A stretch of 64,000 bases of DNA from Rugalucina vietnamica. Lineage: Eukaryota; Mollusca; Bivalvia; Lucinida; Lucinidae. The notes under the pieces are model-generated. The model made no database searches, had not been told where the DNA came from, and worked only from the letters and a program-made list of their open reading frames with translations. The stretch is from assembly GCA_964017185.1 (NCBI GenBank), contig OZ024869.1:67984315-68048314 (forward strand), written 5' to 3'. Positions 54,991-64,000 of the stretch are shown here, one piece after another. The translations under genes and the position numbers were made by a program. Numbering within the stretch: the stretch's first letter is position 1; the number at the start of each line of letters is the position of its first letter.

Positions 54991-56271
54991 AATTGTGGTT
55001 ATGGCGATGTAGATCCATATCTCAGTCAGTATATGAGCCGCCTCGTGGGAAAACCAACAATGTGGTTTCCGAACAGGTCCGACACAAACCGGCCTGTACA
55101 AGCACAGAAAAGAGCTAGAAGCTTGAAATTTCAGATTTAAGTAGAAGAGGAATTGTACTATCCGAGTAGTGAAAACAAAGGCGCTGATCAGCTTCGCGGT
55201 TACCGCGAAGCTGATCTGCGTCTTTGTTTTCGCCTAGGCAGATTGTTGGTTTTCCCATGTGGTGGCTCAACTTTTACTATCTGAACATCCTGCTTCAAAA
55301 ACAACGAAGTAGTCTTCTTCATTAAGGAACTTTTTTGCAAAGAAAAATATTGTCAAACTATTCAATGATCCCGATGAACCGTGCTTTACAACTAGCCTAG
55401 TCGATGGTATAAAACGCTCGCTTGTAGGCACTCACCCCAGGAATAGTCCGAAGTCAAGATTTCTACCATGGTAAAGCTTTCCTGCAAATAATGAAAGATT
55501 CGTAATAAAACATAAGGCAGCCTCAATTCCTTTAATATTTTTGTGTCCGATAAGCTAAATTGCTTCAAATTTGTTTGGTATGGCGGCACTTGTGCACCGG
55601 TGCTCTGCAACTTTATGTGTTAGACAATATGCCTCTGGGTATAAAAATACTAGTAGGTCCAATACATGTACATGTAACTTAATGCGACTGGAATGTTTTC
55701 ATGAGTTTCTAGTAATGTCATTAAAATTCTGATCAAAGTTTGTCTAAAAAGGCATTATCTTCGATTAGATTGTAAATAACCTTAATGGATCTAATGGCAG
55801 CAATGTATATTTCATCAGATACCGCGTGACTTGGAAATAATAAATTAACACAATTCTGCGTATCGAAGCAATCATCTGTTGCAACCTGTTTTATTTAATT
55901 GCAAAAATCCCTATCCAATTTGGATAAAATCGTGATTATCGCTGATTTAAAGGACAAGTCCCAGTGCGAAAGCATAAAAGCATGTATCTATAAAGGTTAA
56001 GTAAATCGCACTCGACCATACTTCCTACGGACCATAAATTGAGTGTCACATGTTCAAATTGAAACATTTTCAAATTTTAAACATTTTGGAATTAAATTAT
56101 AAGCATGAAGTGTATTTTAACAGTGCTCCTATGCCTTGGTTTGATCTTTCTGAACAGTGCAGCTGGTACACAGTATGAAGATGTGGATTTCTTGATATCC
56201 CACCTGTTCAATGATACGAGGTACAAGAAACACATCCGTCCTGCCAGGAATCAGTCCAAACCAACACAGGT

Positions 56272-56334
<63 letters not shown>

Positions 56335-59300
56335 ATAGGATAATCGAATACCAACGACTTTCCTGTATAGATATATAATAAAGATATTTTCATAATCATA
56401 ATTCATTATCATCGCCGTTTGGAAGAACATTTTCCCTGAAATTCTGCAGCCAAATTTACAATGTTTGCTTTATATGGCCATTCGTATAGCTTACTATTTA
56501 AAAGCATTGCAAAAATCACACAATGTCCAATTTGCATGTTTAGCATTTTTGTGTTTTATTCGCAGGTTAATGCATCATTTGGCCTCATTAGCATCAAAGA
56601 GTTTGATCTCTCTTCCGGAAACATGGTAGCCACTGGCTATCTCCAGATTTCGTGGTATGACGAACTGTTGGTGTGGGATCCTACAGAATTCGGTGGAATA
56701 AAGAAACTGAATGTGCCTAATGATTACAATTGGAGACCCGGGCTGGCGTTCAGTAGAAGCAGCGAAGAAGACTCACTTTTAACCTCAACTGTATTTGCCC
56801 AAACATGGGTTTATTGTTCTGGGCACGTTGTTTTGGTAACAGGTGGTCATTTTCATACAATATGTGACCTTGACACGACGCAGTACCCGTTCGACAAGCA
56901 TTCGTGTAACTATGAGTTGATTTCTACAAGTTATGATTCGGAGGAAGTTATATTACACTCTCCCCAGCCCAAGATAAATCTTGACCACTACATAGAAAAC
57001 GGTGAATGGTATCTAATAGACACCCTTTGCATACCTGGATCAATTACTGGCACGACTACTTGTGACTCCGTTAAAATTGCTACTTTGAATAATATTATTC
57101 AGATCAAACGCAGACCAGAATTCGTATTGATGCATGCAGCTGGTCCGTTATTTTTCATGGATGCACTCTGTATCGTTGTCTGCTTAGTACCAATTGACTC
57201 GGGAGAGAGAATCTCGTATTCTGTTACAGTATTTTTGGCGTTCATTTTCCTGAGCGGGTCCATTATTGCAGATATGCCTCGAAATTCTTTAAAACTGACG
57301 ACGCTTTCGTGGGAACTCTTTTCCGTGAACCTTCTCAGCACGTTCAACGTTCTATGGAGCGTTTATGTCGTTCGGCTCTCCCGACGCCGCGGTAAACACA
57401 CGGATTTACCGCGAGCGTTCCGATTTGCCGTTCATGTCGTTAAACGCATATCAAATGGGATATCGAAACGGAATAAAGCTCTGAGTTGCGGGGATAGAAG
57501 TGAAAGCAAGGACACTGTAACGGTTAATAGTGATGAACAAGAAGTCATTCGCAAGATTGATGGAAAGAATGCCTATATTTTTGACGATGAACACTTTCAA
57601 TGGCAGGAAACCATCAAAATGCTTGATATGGCTTATTTCCTCGTCAACCTCGCGTGCTATACGTTTATGATAGTAACGGTGACGATTGTTTTCTCAGCTT
57701 ATCTTAACTGATAAAGATGAAAGAGAACAATACAATCGGAATAACAAAATAAAGTTTATCTTAAAATGGGCTACATCGGTCATTGTGTTATTGAAGTTTA
57801 ACATCCTAATCGAAAAAACGATGTGGATGGACTAGATTTAATCAGAACTTTTCCTTATCAAGAGCTACATTTGGGACAAAGAATTGTTCGGAGAAAGTTG
57901 TTACAAGCTATATTGTGGTCACCGAGAAACAAATTAAATACATTTGCGTTGAAAAGAATTGACATGACGTCAATTGTTATTGATCTGCTTTCGTGGCAAC
58001 TTTTGAAAACAAAGTAAATACAATATTGTCTAGTTATTCCGCACGCTAAATGGGAATTAAACTGGGGTAGCTATGGGGATTTATAATTGCAAAACACTTA
58101 TTATTGCGTTGCTTATTTAGCTCTCAAATCCCTAAAGCTCAGAATAAATCATTTTTATTGTATTTGTAAGAATTCAGTCACGGACATGTATAATATAAAT
58201 TTAGATGAAATCGTTCTTGATCATTCTCAACACGTTTTGATTTCAGTTTTATCTATCAAATCATGTCATGTCCTGAAATGCCAGTCACTTTGAATTTTTG
58301 GCTAACTTTCTTCTTGAGGACATGAATAAGCTGATATGAGTCTTCTTTGTGTGCCAATACCATACATGTACTTCTCAAAATTTGTAAGGATCACACCCTG
58401 GCAGCATAATACCAGAAGGTTCATAACCACTGCCTATTCCAAATTTTAGACAACTTTGATGGACTGTTGTACATGTAAACTGAGAAGTTTGGTCAAATTG
58501 TCTTTCTTCATTTTGTCAATCATGTGGCCTGCGTCCAGACAGTGATAAAATTTGCCTAAACTGAACACCAGGCGAATGGGTATAAAGGTTGAACTTTTTC
58601 AAAGAAGCGTTTCATCACAAAATTCAAGGGTCTGTGATTACTAGTGAGCTGTGGGTTTTCAAAATGTTTCTGTATGAGATCGAAATGGGCGTGACCCTGT
58701 CAAAGTCTGGGTAGAATTAAACCATTAAACAAGATAAAGTGGAAACTGTAAGTATTACGTATAATGCGGCTTTCACACTAGAGCACGATCTGTTACGATT
58801 GCCACGATTGACAAATCGCAGCTAATCGGGACATTTTGCCAAAATTTGACGTTCTGATACGAGTCGTTGCGTTTTGATACGATCTGTTGCGATCTGATAC
58901 GATAGGGTGGCGATCGGTCAAAATCTGGTGACACGATATCGGTCCCGGATAGATACGATTAGTTGCGGTCCGATAAGATCATTACGATTAAACCCCGATT
59001 CTAATGCGATCTGACACGATTATCACGATACTTGACCGCGATTTGATACGAACTGATACGATTAGATGCGTTCTGGTACGAGTCTCAAGAACTGATACGA
59101 TATGTTGCGATAGTTTACGATTGTTGGCTTGATTTTTGGCGATTGTGGCCACGATTGTGTCACGATAAGACCGCGATTGGTATATTTACTTCGAAAACAA
59201 ACATATACCTCATTACGTTTTTAATCTCTGAAGACGAAACAACATTGAAGGAGGAGCAGAGAATGACGAGAATGCGACATTTGCATTATTAATGCCTTAT

Positions 59301-62300
59301 CCCTCCCCATTCCATCCCTGTCTCTGCTGCCATTTACTGGCATCCTTCAGATTTCGAATTAATACTGAAAAGGACCATATTGATATTTGCTTCTCTGTTG
59401 TTGATCAAAGAATAAAAGTTATCTTGGCCAATGTATTTAATGTATTGATAATTCGTAACAGATCGTAAGCATCCGTGGCAAAAGCGTGGCGTGTCGTGTC
59501 TCATCGCATTTACTCGTATCAGATCGTATCCTATCGGGAGTCATTCGCCTCGCCTCGTAGTTAATCGGGCCAGGCATTTTTTCTCGAATCGTAACAGACC
59601 GTAACAATTCGTAGGAGATCGCAACTCATCTCAACAGATCGCGGTGTTTTGGTCGATCCCGATCACCGCGATTAAGGAACAAGATGAGATACGATTTGTT
59701 GCGATTTGTTACGTTGTCATACGATCTGATGCGATGGTCACGATAATCCCGCCAATCGTGGTAATCGTGGCAAAATTTTTGGCAGCCAAAAATTTTTCCA
59801 CGATTAGCCCGATTACCACGATTGATATCAAGATGTGATGCGATCTGATAAGATTGGATACGATAGTCCCGATTGGTCCACGATGAAGACCACGATACCA
59901 ATCGTGGTCGAATCGTGGTAAGTGTGAAAGCTGCATTAGAAGTTCCACGCAGTGTAGTATTAATTTTACCTGACGGATCTTGAGCCACGATTGAAGTGCA
60001 CACTGTGAAGACCTCATAGAATATGTTGTAGAAAGTTATTTCTCCTACAAAAGAAAACACACATGCAAGCATAACCCGGTCTAAAAGAGGCCACTAACAA
60101 AATTACGATCCGAAAAAAAGTGCAGAGAAACGCAGATCTTACTATCAAGGCAGGTTGGAGACACTTGAAGTTAGGCCTCGGGGAAAAATGTTTGTAAACT
60201 GAACGTAGCTTCAGAATGAACCGCTGTTGGAAAATTGTTCAGTTTTCTTTTGGGTCTTCTAGAGCTGAATCTAATTGCATTCGGTGGATTGTGTAAATTC
60301 ATTAAAAAAACAAAAACTTTTATGCTGTTATAAGGTTGGTTTCATTGTATTGACAGATTGCTGACAGCAAGTTTGTCCGTCCAACAATCTGCACCACACA
60401 TTTTGTCAAAACATTTTGTCTATCTGTTGTCTGCACTATAGAAAATAGAATATGTGATACAACTATTTGGATTGGAAATGCATGTAATGTTCGTACATGT
60501 TATTGCAAATCTCCACATGTTGCACTGTAAGTACTGCAGTAACAACCTACCCACATTGAGTCCGGTGGCCGCGGCAAGACCTTTTATCTCATCTCTGTAT
60601 GGCTGCGGGAGTTTCTCATCAAGCTCTCCCTTAAACAAAAAACTCATTGCTTTTAGACAATGCATCTCAGTCATTCTTAAAAGTAAATTATACTTAAAAA
60701 TACTACATGCAAGCTTCAATAAATGTAAAGTTTTGGAAAATTTAAATCTAAATGCAAAATGCTCTTTAATAAGCAAAACATGTGTGTATATAATCCCGTT
60801 TGATTATGCTCTCTTATCGTATAACCTTAGATTGTGTTGTTGTATCCAGTGTATTTTGTATTTCAAACGAAAATTGCAAGTTTCATCTGTATCATAGCTA
60901 AAAAAAAAATAAAAATAAAAAAATCAGAGATGTACAAACCCCGTGTTCATCTAGCCGTTTTATAATTTCGTCAGCCCAACTCCCGAAGTCTTCAAGAAAG
61001 TCTTTAAATGCCTTCAGTACCATAGTAATCTGTAATGGCGTGGGTTACTATTTAGTTTATTACAGTAAGTAGCTACACTACACTATATAGTCAGTTTTTT
61101 TGTTTGTGTTTTTTATGAAAAGAAGATAATGTATTGGTCGTTCAACGGTTTGCGTTTGATTGAAAGTGCAAGCTTTGCTTTGCATGTAGGTAGTAAGAAA
61201 TACATGAACTATACGAAAAAAAATTTAAGTTTAAAATTTAAAAGCTTCGTAAATACCTCATCTTTCTTTGCTTTTCCAATTTCTACCCATCTCTGCATTG
61301 GTGGGAGGTCGAGGTTGACCACGTACTCGCTCACCTTGTGGCTGAAACAATAAGTATTGTTTTGTTTAACCCATATACGACGAATGCAATTGCCCATCAT
61401 TACCATTTGGGTGAGTCCACTGTCATCTTTACGGACATCAGGAATGGTTTTACCAGCCTCGGTGGTGTAATGGATAGCGTATTCGCTTAGCAATCAAGAG
61501 GTTGCGGGTTTGAACCGCGGCTAGTACATACGCCTGTCATGTTGGTGATAAATGTTCACCCTGGCATAATAAATAGAGGATATTCAAGTTTTTGGAGTGA
61601 ATATGAGTTTTATTTCATTGAGTGAAGTGAATTTTTTTTATATTTCATGAGTGCCGAAGGCACGAATGAAATATATAATTTTTCACTTCACGAGATGAAA
61701 TAAAAGTCATATTCACGACAAAAACTTGAATTTTCTTTTTATTATATTGCATGTAGTCATTGTAACGTTGCGCGCTAAAGCATATGACGTCAAAATCTTA
61801 AATGACGTCATTACGTCACGTCATTACGTCGCTATTGTGTGTGAACGTTCATTGCGTCAACAATAGCATAGGTTATAAAATTTAGTTATGTATAAATTAG
61901 AAATGAAACGGTGGAATAGTAATTTGCGTATTCCCAAATCTTATATTTTCACATGTGAAAATATAACTTTTTTATATTTTCACATGTGAAAATATAACTT
62001 TTTCAAATATTGGTTATATTTAATACATATTTCTCTATATTTCATCACTTGCCATATAATAAAGGCAAACCGCCCATTGGGTGAATCTTTATTCCAATTA
62101 TCGATGAAATTCCTCTAGACAAACAGAATAGCCCCAGATTTGACGCCACATCTGGGACTATACTGTTTGCCTATGTCTCACAAAAAGGACTTTGTCTTAT
62201 ATGAGTTAAGAAATGGCTTAAACTCTAGCATAATGTTTTATTACGTCTATTTTCTATGTCGAAAAGACCAGTTAAATTAAGTCTTCGAAAATCAGAAATA

Positions 62301-63104
62301 TAGTGTAGTTAGATTTAAAATGTTTGTTGTTAACATGCAGCAATCAGAATAGGGATATGCAAACATGTACACCAGACGAAAACAAATAGTCATCTGAAAA
62401 AGAAAATTAAACTGGTTTCGAAACAAAGTGCATTCGGTGATGATCTGCCGTGTTCATGTGTATGCGATCCTGCCAATTGCATTTCTCCAGAATGATTGCG
62501 AAATTACATCTACAGGCCAGTCTGTCGTTTCTCTTCCAGTTAACACCATGGTCTGCGTCTTTGTTCTTACACGTGGGACACGGGAGTTACACATGTAATC
62601 AGAGACAGACAGAAGTCTGACAGAAAGAGCCTGTGTTATATTCTACTACTAACCTTTGGTCAGGAGGATAGCTTCCCTGCACACAAGTACCGTTGTACTG
62701 AAAGAATACACAGAGAGAGATTCTAGTGAATACATACTTGATGATACTATTTGTATGTGACACAAAAGTAAATAAGTTCTTCATTAAAAACTGCTTCTAT
62801 GGATAAGCTTGATTCCAACCAAGCAGTGTATGACCTCGATTTGATATTACAGTAAATCTGGGTTTGCAGGGCGGTGAATAAAAAGGGTTGGGGTGCGTGG
62901 GCTCGGGTAGACATACACGTATGCATTGTACTTAACTACTGTTCGTTTTAATTTTTTAAATAATGAAAATTGTATAATAATTCACAAGTAACACTAGCTA
63001 TAAATAATGAAAAAAAAGAAGAAATTTGCGAAACATACCGGTGGCGCTTGTCCGTGCGCAAAGGCAATAAAACTGGCAAGAACCAGGCAAATCCAAGCCG
63101 ACAT
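50638..63104 (-). CDS. ASAH1: Acid ceramidase (N-acylsphingosine amidohydrolase)
   Basis: Thirteen exons join in phase to 390 aa (human 395): 63104-63039, 62697-62654, 61341-61257, 61029-60940, 60629-60551, 60044-59970, 55481-55436, 54778-54634, 54457-54403, 53997-53834, 53495-53319, 51281-51225, 50727-50638. It is a lysosomal hydrolase that splits ceramide into sphingosine and fatty acid. The start MSAWICLVLASFIAFAHGQ is a signal peptide. The precursor is cut before the nucleophile Cys137 in FYEVFTVCTSIVAQD (human Cys143). Arg153 and Asp156 in HGRNLDFG, Asn315 in LETNYDHW and Arg328-Arg329 in DDRRGPA match conserved active-site positions. The C-terminus CKDPCMPF corresponds to human CPDPCIGW. 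Intron 6 (55482-59969) contains a separate gene on the other strand. N-acylethanolamine amidase is a paralogue, but the sequence is closer to acid ceramidase. Confidence 0.93.
50860..51185. mobile_element. MITE, family A, copy 9 (degenerate, split by a microsatellite)
   Basis: 'catagattatggatacatgc' and TTATATTTTGGAACAAAAAT match the core arms, and 'cccctgtaacccaggtttac' with 'aaaagtggggtttaaggg' at 51128-51172 matches the right half. A (CA)n tract and unrelated sequence lie between. It sits in intron 12 of acid ceramidase. Confidence 0.5.
50928..50970. repeat. (CA)n microsatellite
   Basis: About 21 CA units, preceded by 'aaaacaaaaaca'. Intron 12 of acid ceramidase. Confidence 0.95.
51781..51796. 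repeat. Poly(C) run
   Basis: A run of 16 C in intron 11 of acid ceramidase. Such runs are unusual in AT-rich DNA and prone to length error in assemblies. Confidence 0.85.
51919..52149. mobile_element. Fully palindromic repeat element (GGCCTCRAGGTTATAAAAC ends)
   Basis: Left arm GGCCTCAAGGTTATAAAAC... CAAGCTCAGCTCAGCTGAG; right arm is its inverse with one or two changes. At the centre of the right half is a 74-bp perfect palindrome (52028-52101). A one-arm fragment of the same family is at 31918. It lies in intron 11 of acid ceramidase. Confidence 0.75.
52028..52101. repeat. Perfect 74-bp palindrome, no spacer
   Basis: The left arm AAATTTATCCTGCTCATAAA... ends CCAACAA and is followed directly by its exact inverse, 37 bp per arm, with the axis between 52064 and 52065. 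Confidence 0.9.
52150..53318. other. Acid ceramidase intron 11, left part
   Basis: At 52150-52205 a minus-strand segment GGTGACCTGGCGGTAGAGTA resembles a tRNA-like A box and could be a SINE head fragment. The rest is AT-rich sequence with no recognised element. Confidence 0.35.
54849..54990. repeat. (GAT)n(GAC)n(GAT)n compound microsatellite
   Basis: About 18 GAT, then about 14 GAC/GAY and about 15 GAT units. It opens a long frame on both strands (poly-Asp or poly-Ile) that is not a gene. Intron 7 of acid ceramidase. Confidence 0.95.
55034..55270. mobile_element. MITE, family B, copy 8
   Basis: Left TGAGCCGCCTCGTGGGAAAACC, right GGTTTTCCCATGTGGTGGCTCA. The central hairpin GCTGATCAGCTTCGCGGTTA and its inverse are intact. 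This is one of the two best preserved copies. It lies in intron 7 of acid ceramidase. Confidence 0.87.
56105..57711 (+). CDS. Cys-loop ligand-gated ion channel subunit (nicotinic-receptor-like)
   Basis: Two exons, 56105-56269 and 56566-57711, join in phase 0 to 436 aa. Residues 1-21 are a signal peptide (MKCILTVLLCLGLIFLNSAA). The extracellular domain has loop-D-like WYDELLVWDP and the Cys-loop C155-DLDTTQYPFDKHS-C169 with the canonical 13 residues. Four membrane spans lie at about 241-262, 270-290, 303-325 and 407-432. TM2 begins GERISYSVTVFLAFIFLS: Glu at -1', Thr at 6' and Leu at 9' suggest a cation channel. The aromatic Trp of binding loop B is absent (STSYDSEEV) and loop C lacks the vicinal cysteine pair, so acetylcholine may not be the ligand. 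The whole gene lies in acid ceramidase intron 6 on the opposite strand. Divergent nicotinic-like receptors are greatly expanded in molluscs. Confidence 0.88.
56272..56333. repeat. (TC)n microsatellite beside a splice donor
   Basis: About 30 TC units beginning three bases into the channel gene's only intron (donor GTAACT at 56270). The intron is just 296 bp, so the repeat forms a fifth of it. Confidence 0.95.
57748..57753 (+). terminator. Candidate poly(A) signal of the channel gene
   Basis: AATAAA 37 nt after the stop codon, implying a very short 3' UTR. Confidence 0.6.
57754..58763. other. Acid ceramidase intron 6, unannotated part
   Basis: AT-rich sequence between the nested channel gene and the ACGAT-rich element. 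No gene or repeat recognised. Confidence 0.4.
58764..59936. mobile_element. TIR element built from ACGAT words, TA target duplication
   Basis: Ends ATGCGGCTTTCACACT and (inverted) ATGCAGCTTTCACACT, flanked by TA at 58762-58763 and 59937-59938. Nearly the whole 1.17 kb is a cloud of short motifs of the type GATACGATCTGTTGCGAT, with the complementary form (ATCGTAACAGATCG) toward the right and an internal hairpin GTGGCAAAATTTTTGGCAGC near 59768. No coding sequence. It lies in intron 6 of acid ceramidase. Confidence 0.72.
61370..62215. repeat. Composite repeat: host repeat split by a tRNA-like head and a hairpin element
   Basis: CCCATATACGACGAATGCAA at 61370 and AAACAGAATAGCCCCAGAT with GTTTGCCTATGTCTCA at 62118-62185 correspond to one continuous repeat at 10175-10405, so about 650 bp have been inserted between them. 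The insert holds a tRNA-like head (GTGGTGTAATGGATAGCG, then GGTTGCGGGTTTGAACC, 61462-61520), a hairpin (TTCAAGTTTTTGGAGTGAAT at 61580, inverted at 61735) and a double TATTTTCACATGTGAAAATA palindrome at 61943-61997. It lies in intron 2 of acid ceramidase. Confidence 0.55.
62216..62650. other. Acid ceramidase intron 2, remaining part
   Basis: No feature recognised. Confidence 0.35.
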
Positions 63105-63496
63105 CTCTGAAAATTTAAGTGTAAACAAAACCGCTCTTTGGATTTCTAGGCCAGAAGCTTACATTGCATGTGTAGACATGTATTTTGAGCATGGACTAAC
63201 CTTATAACATGAGGAAAACGTGAAACAAAATACACGGAACAAGCAAATTGTGTTTTATGATTTTTTAAAGTGAATTGAATTGAAACAGGAAGCATTTTGA
63301 GTCCACTAGGTGTCTTTTATAACCCAGTATTATAACAAACGGAAGTTGTTGAGGAAATATCGAGCCATCGTGCTATCTTAAGGGGATGCCAATTGTTAAA
63401 ATCTAATACTTGTATAATTTTACCTGTATAAAGAAAAATGACAATTTTTCCAAGGAGACTGGATATTCTTGAAACATTCTTGTATGAGTCATTCAA
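63105..63496. other. Upstream region of acid ceramidase
   Basis: The gene's promoter should lie here or within the inverted-repeat element to the right. No core promoter motif can be defended. Confidence 0.35.
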
Positions 63497-64000
63497 ACAT
63501 CGAATACAGATTATTTAATGCCCAAAAACTCAGCTCTATAGGGCTCAGCAGCACGCTTATCAGCATTGGTCAAGTTACTTTCTGGTTTGATTCCGTTGTC
63601 ATCTGTCTGGCATGCTGGATAAGTTTTACTAAAAGCTACCACCATAAACATGATCTCCAAAAGCCAGACTACAATCTGTGAAAGTTTGTCCACTCGGAGA
63701 TGATTTCTTCTCGGGGAAAACATGGTATTTATCATATATGCTGAAAACCTTATACAGCAGATACAGTAAATGGTATGATTTCTCCCAAAATATTGACTTT
63801 TTGTTCAAAATACTTTCACAGATTGTAGTCAAGACATTGGAGATCATGTTTACGGTGAAAGCTTTTAGTAAAATTTATCTGGCATGCCAGACGGATGACA
63901 ATGGAATCAAACCAGGAAGTGACTTGAACAATGCTGATAAGCGTGCTGCTGAGCCCTCTAGAGCTGAGGTTTGGGGCATAAAAGAATATGTATTCGATGT
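63497..64000. mobile_element. Inverted-repeat element reaching the window edge
   Basis: About 180 bp at 63497-63680 (ACATCGAATAC..., 'ctcagcagcacgcttatcag', 'gtcatctgtctggcatgc', 'catgatctccaa') recurs inverted at 63818-64000, with about 140 bp between. The right arm ends exactly at the window edge with the inverse of the left tip, so the element appears nearly complete. It begins about 390 bp above the acid ceramidase start codon. Confidence 0.8.

Noticed and set aside
54595-55140. Long frames with poly-Asp, poly-His or poly-Ile/Val
   Set aside because: Created by the (GAT)n(GAC)n microsatellite; the real coding part is only acid ceramidase exon 8 at 54634-54778.

Overview
The window looks like nuclear DNA of a lophotrochozoan animal, most likely a bivalve mollusc. 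Genes have many short exons with GT-AG introns, DNA is AT-rich, and introns and gaps are full of short inverted-repeat transposons, tRNA-derived SINEs, LINE pieces, minisatellites and microsatellites. Species assignment is inference; no search was run. Exon models were built by hand from reading frame, splice sites, phase continuity and remembered family sequences.

Layout. 1-15.1 kb is a transposon graveyard: a TA-flanked inverted-repeat element, a ~430-bp tandem-repeat element interrupted by a ~5.5 kb foldback element, a 5.0 kb TA-flanked element, and the 3' end of a LINE. 16.0-18.4 kb (minus) is a five-exon death-domain receptor of the TNF receptor superfamily (404 aa). 21.9-46.6 kb (minus) is an 18-exon gene for a CNBD2-like cyclic-nucleotide-binding protein (737 aa). 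Its introns carry most of the repeats, including a 6.4 kb element with an 8-bp target duplication in intron 1. 46.6-50.6 kb is intergenic. 50.6-63.1 kb (minus) is a 13-exon acid ceramidase gene (390 aa). A compact two-exon cys-loop ligand-gated channel gene (436 aa, plus strand) lies inside acid ceramidase intron 6. The last 500 bp is an inverted-repeat element reaching the window edge.

The genes have no evident shared pathway. The most unusual features are two tandem arrays in the CNBD2-like gene that grew out of its own splice junctions. A 38-bp unit repeated 24 times carries the end of exon 4 plus its 5' splice site, and a ~51-bp unit repeated about 9 times carries the 3' splice site and first bases of exon 12. 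Other notable points: small inverted-repeat elements lie within about 5-50 bp of several splice sites of this gene, an element at the acid ceramidase 3' end sits between two copies of the poly(A)-signal region, and a 74-bp perfect palindrome lies in an acid ceramidase intron.
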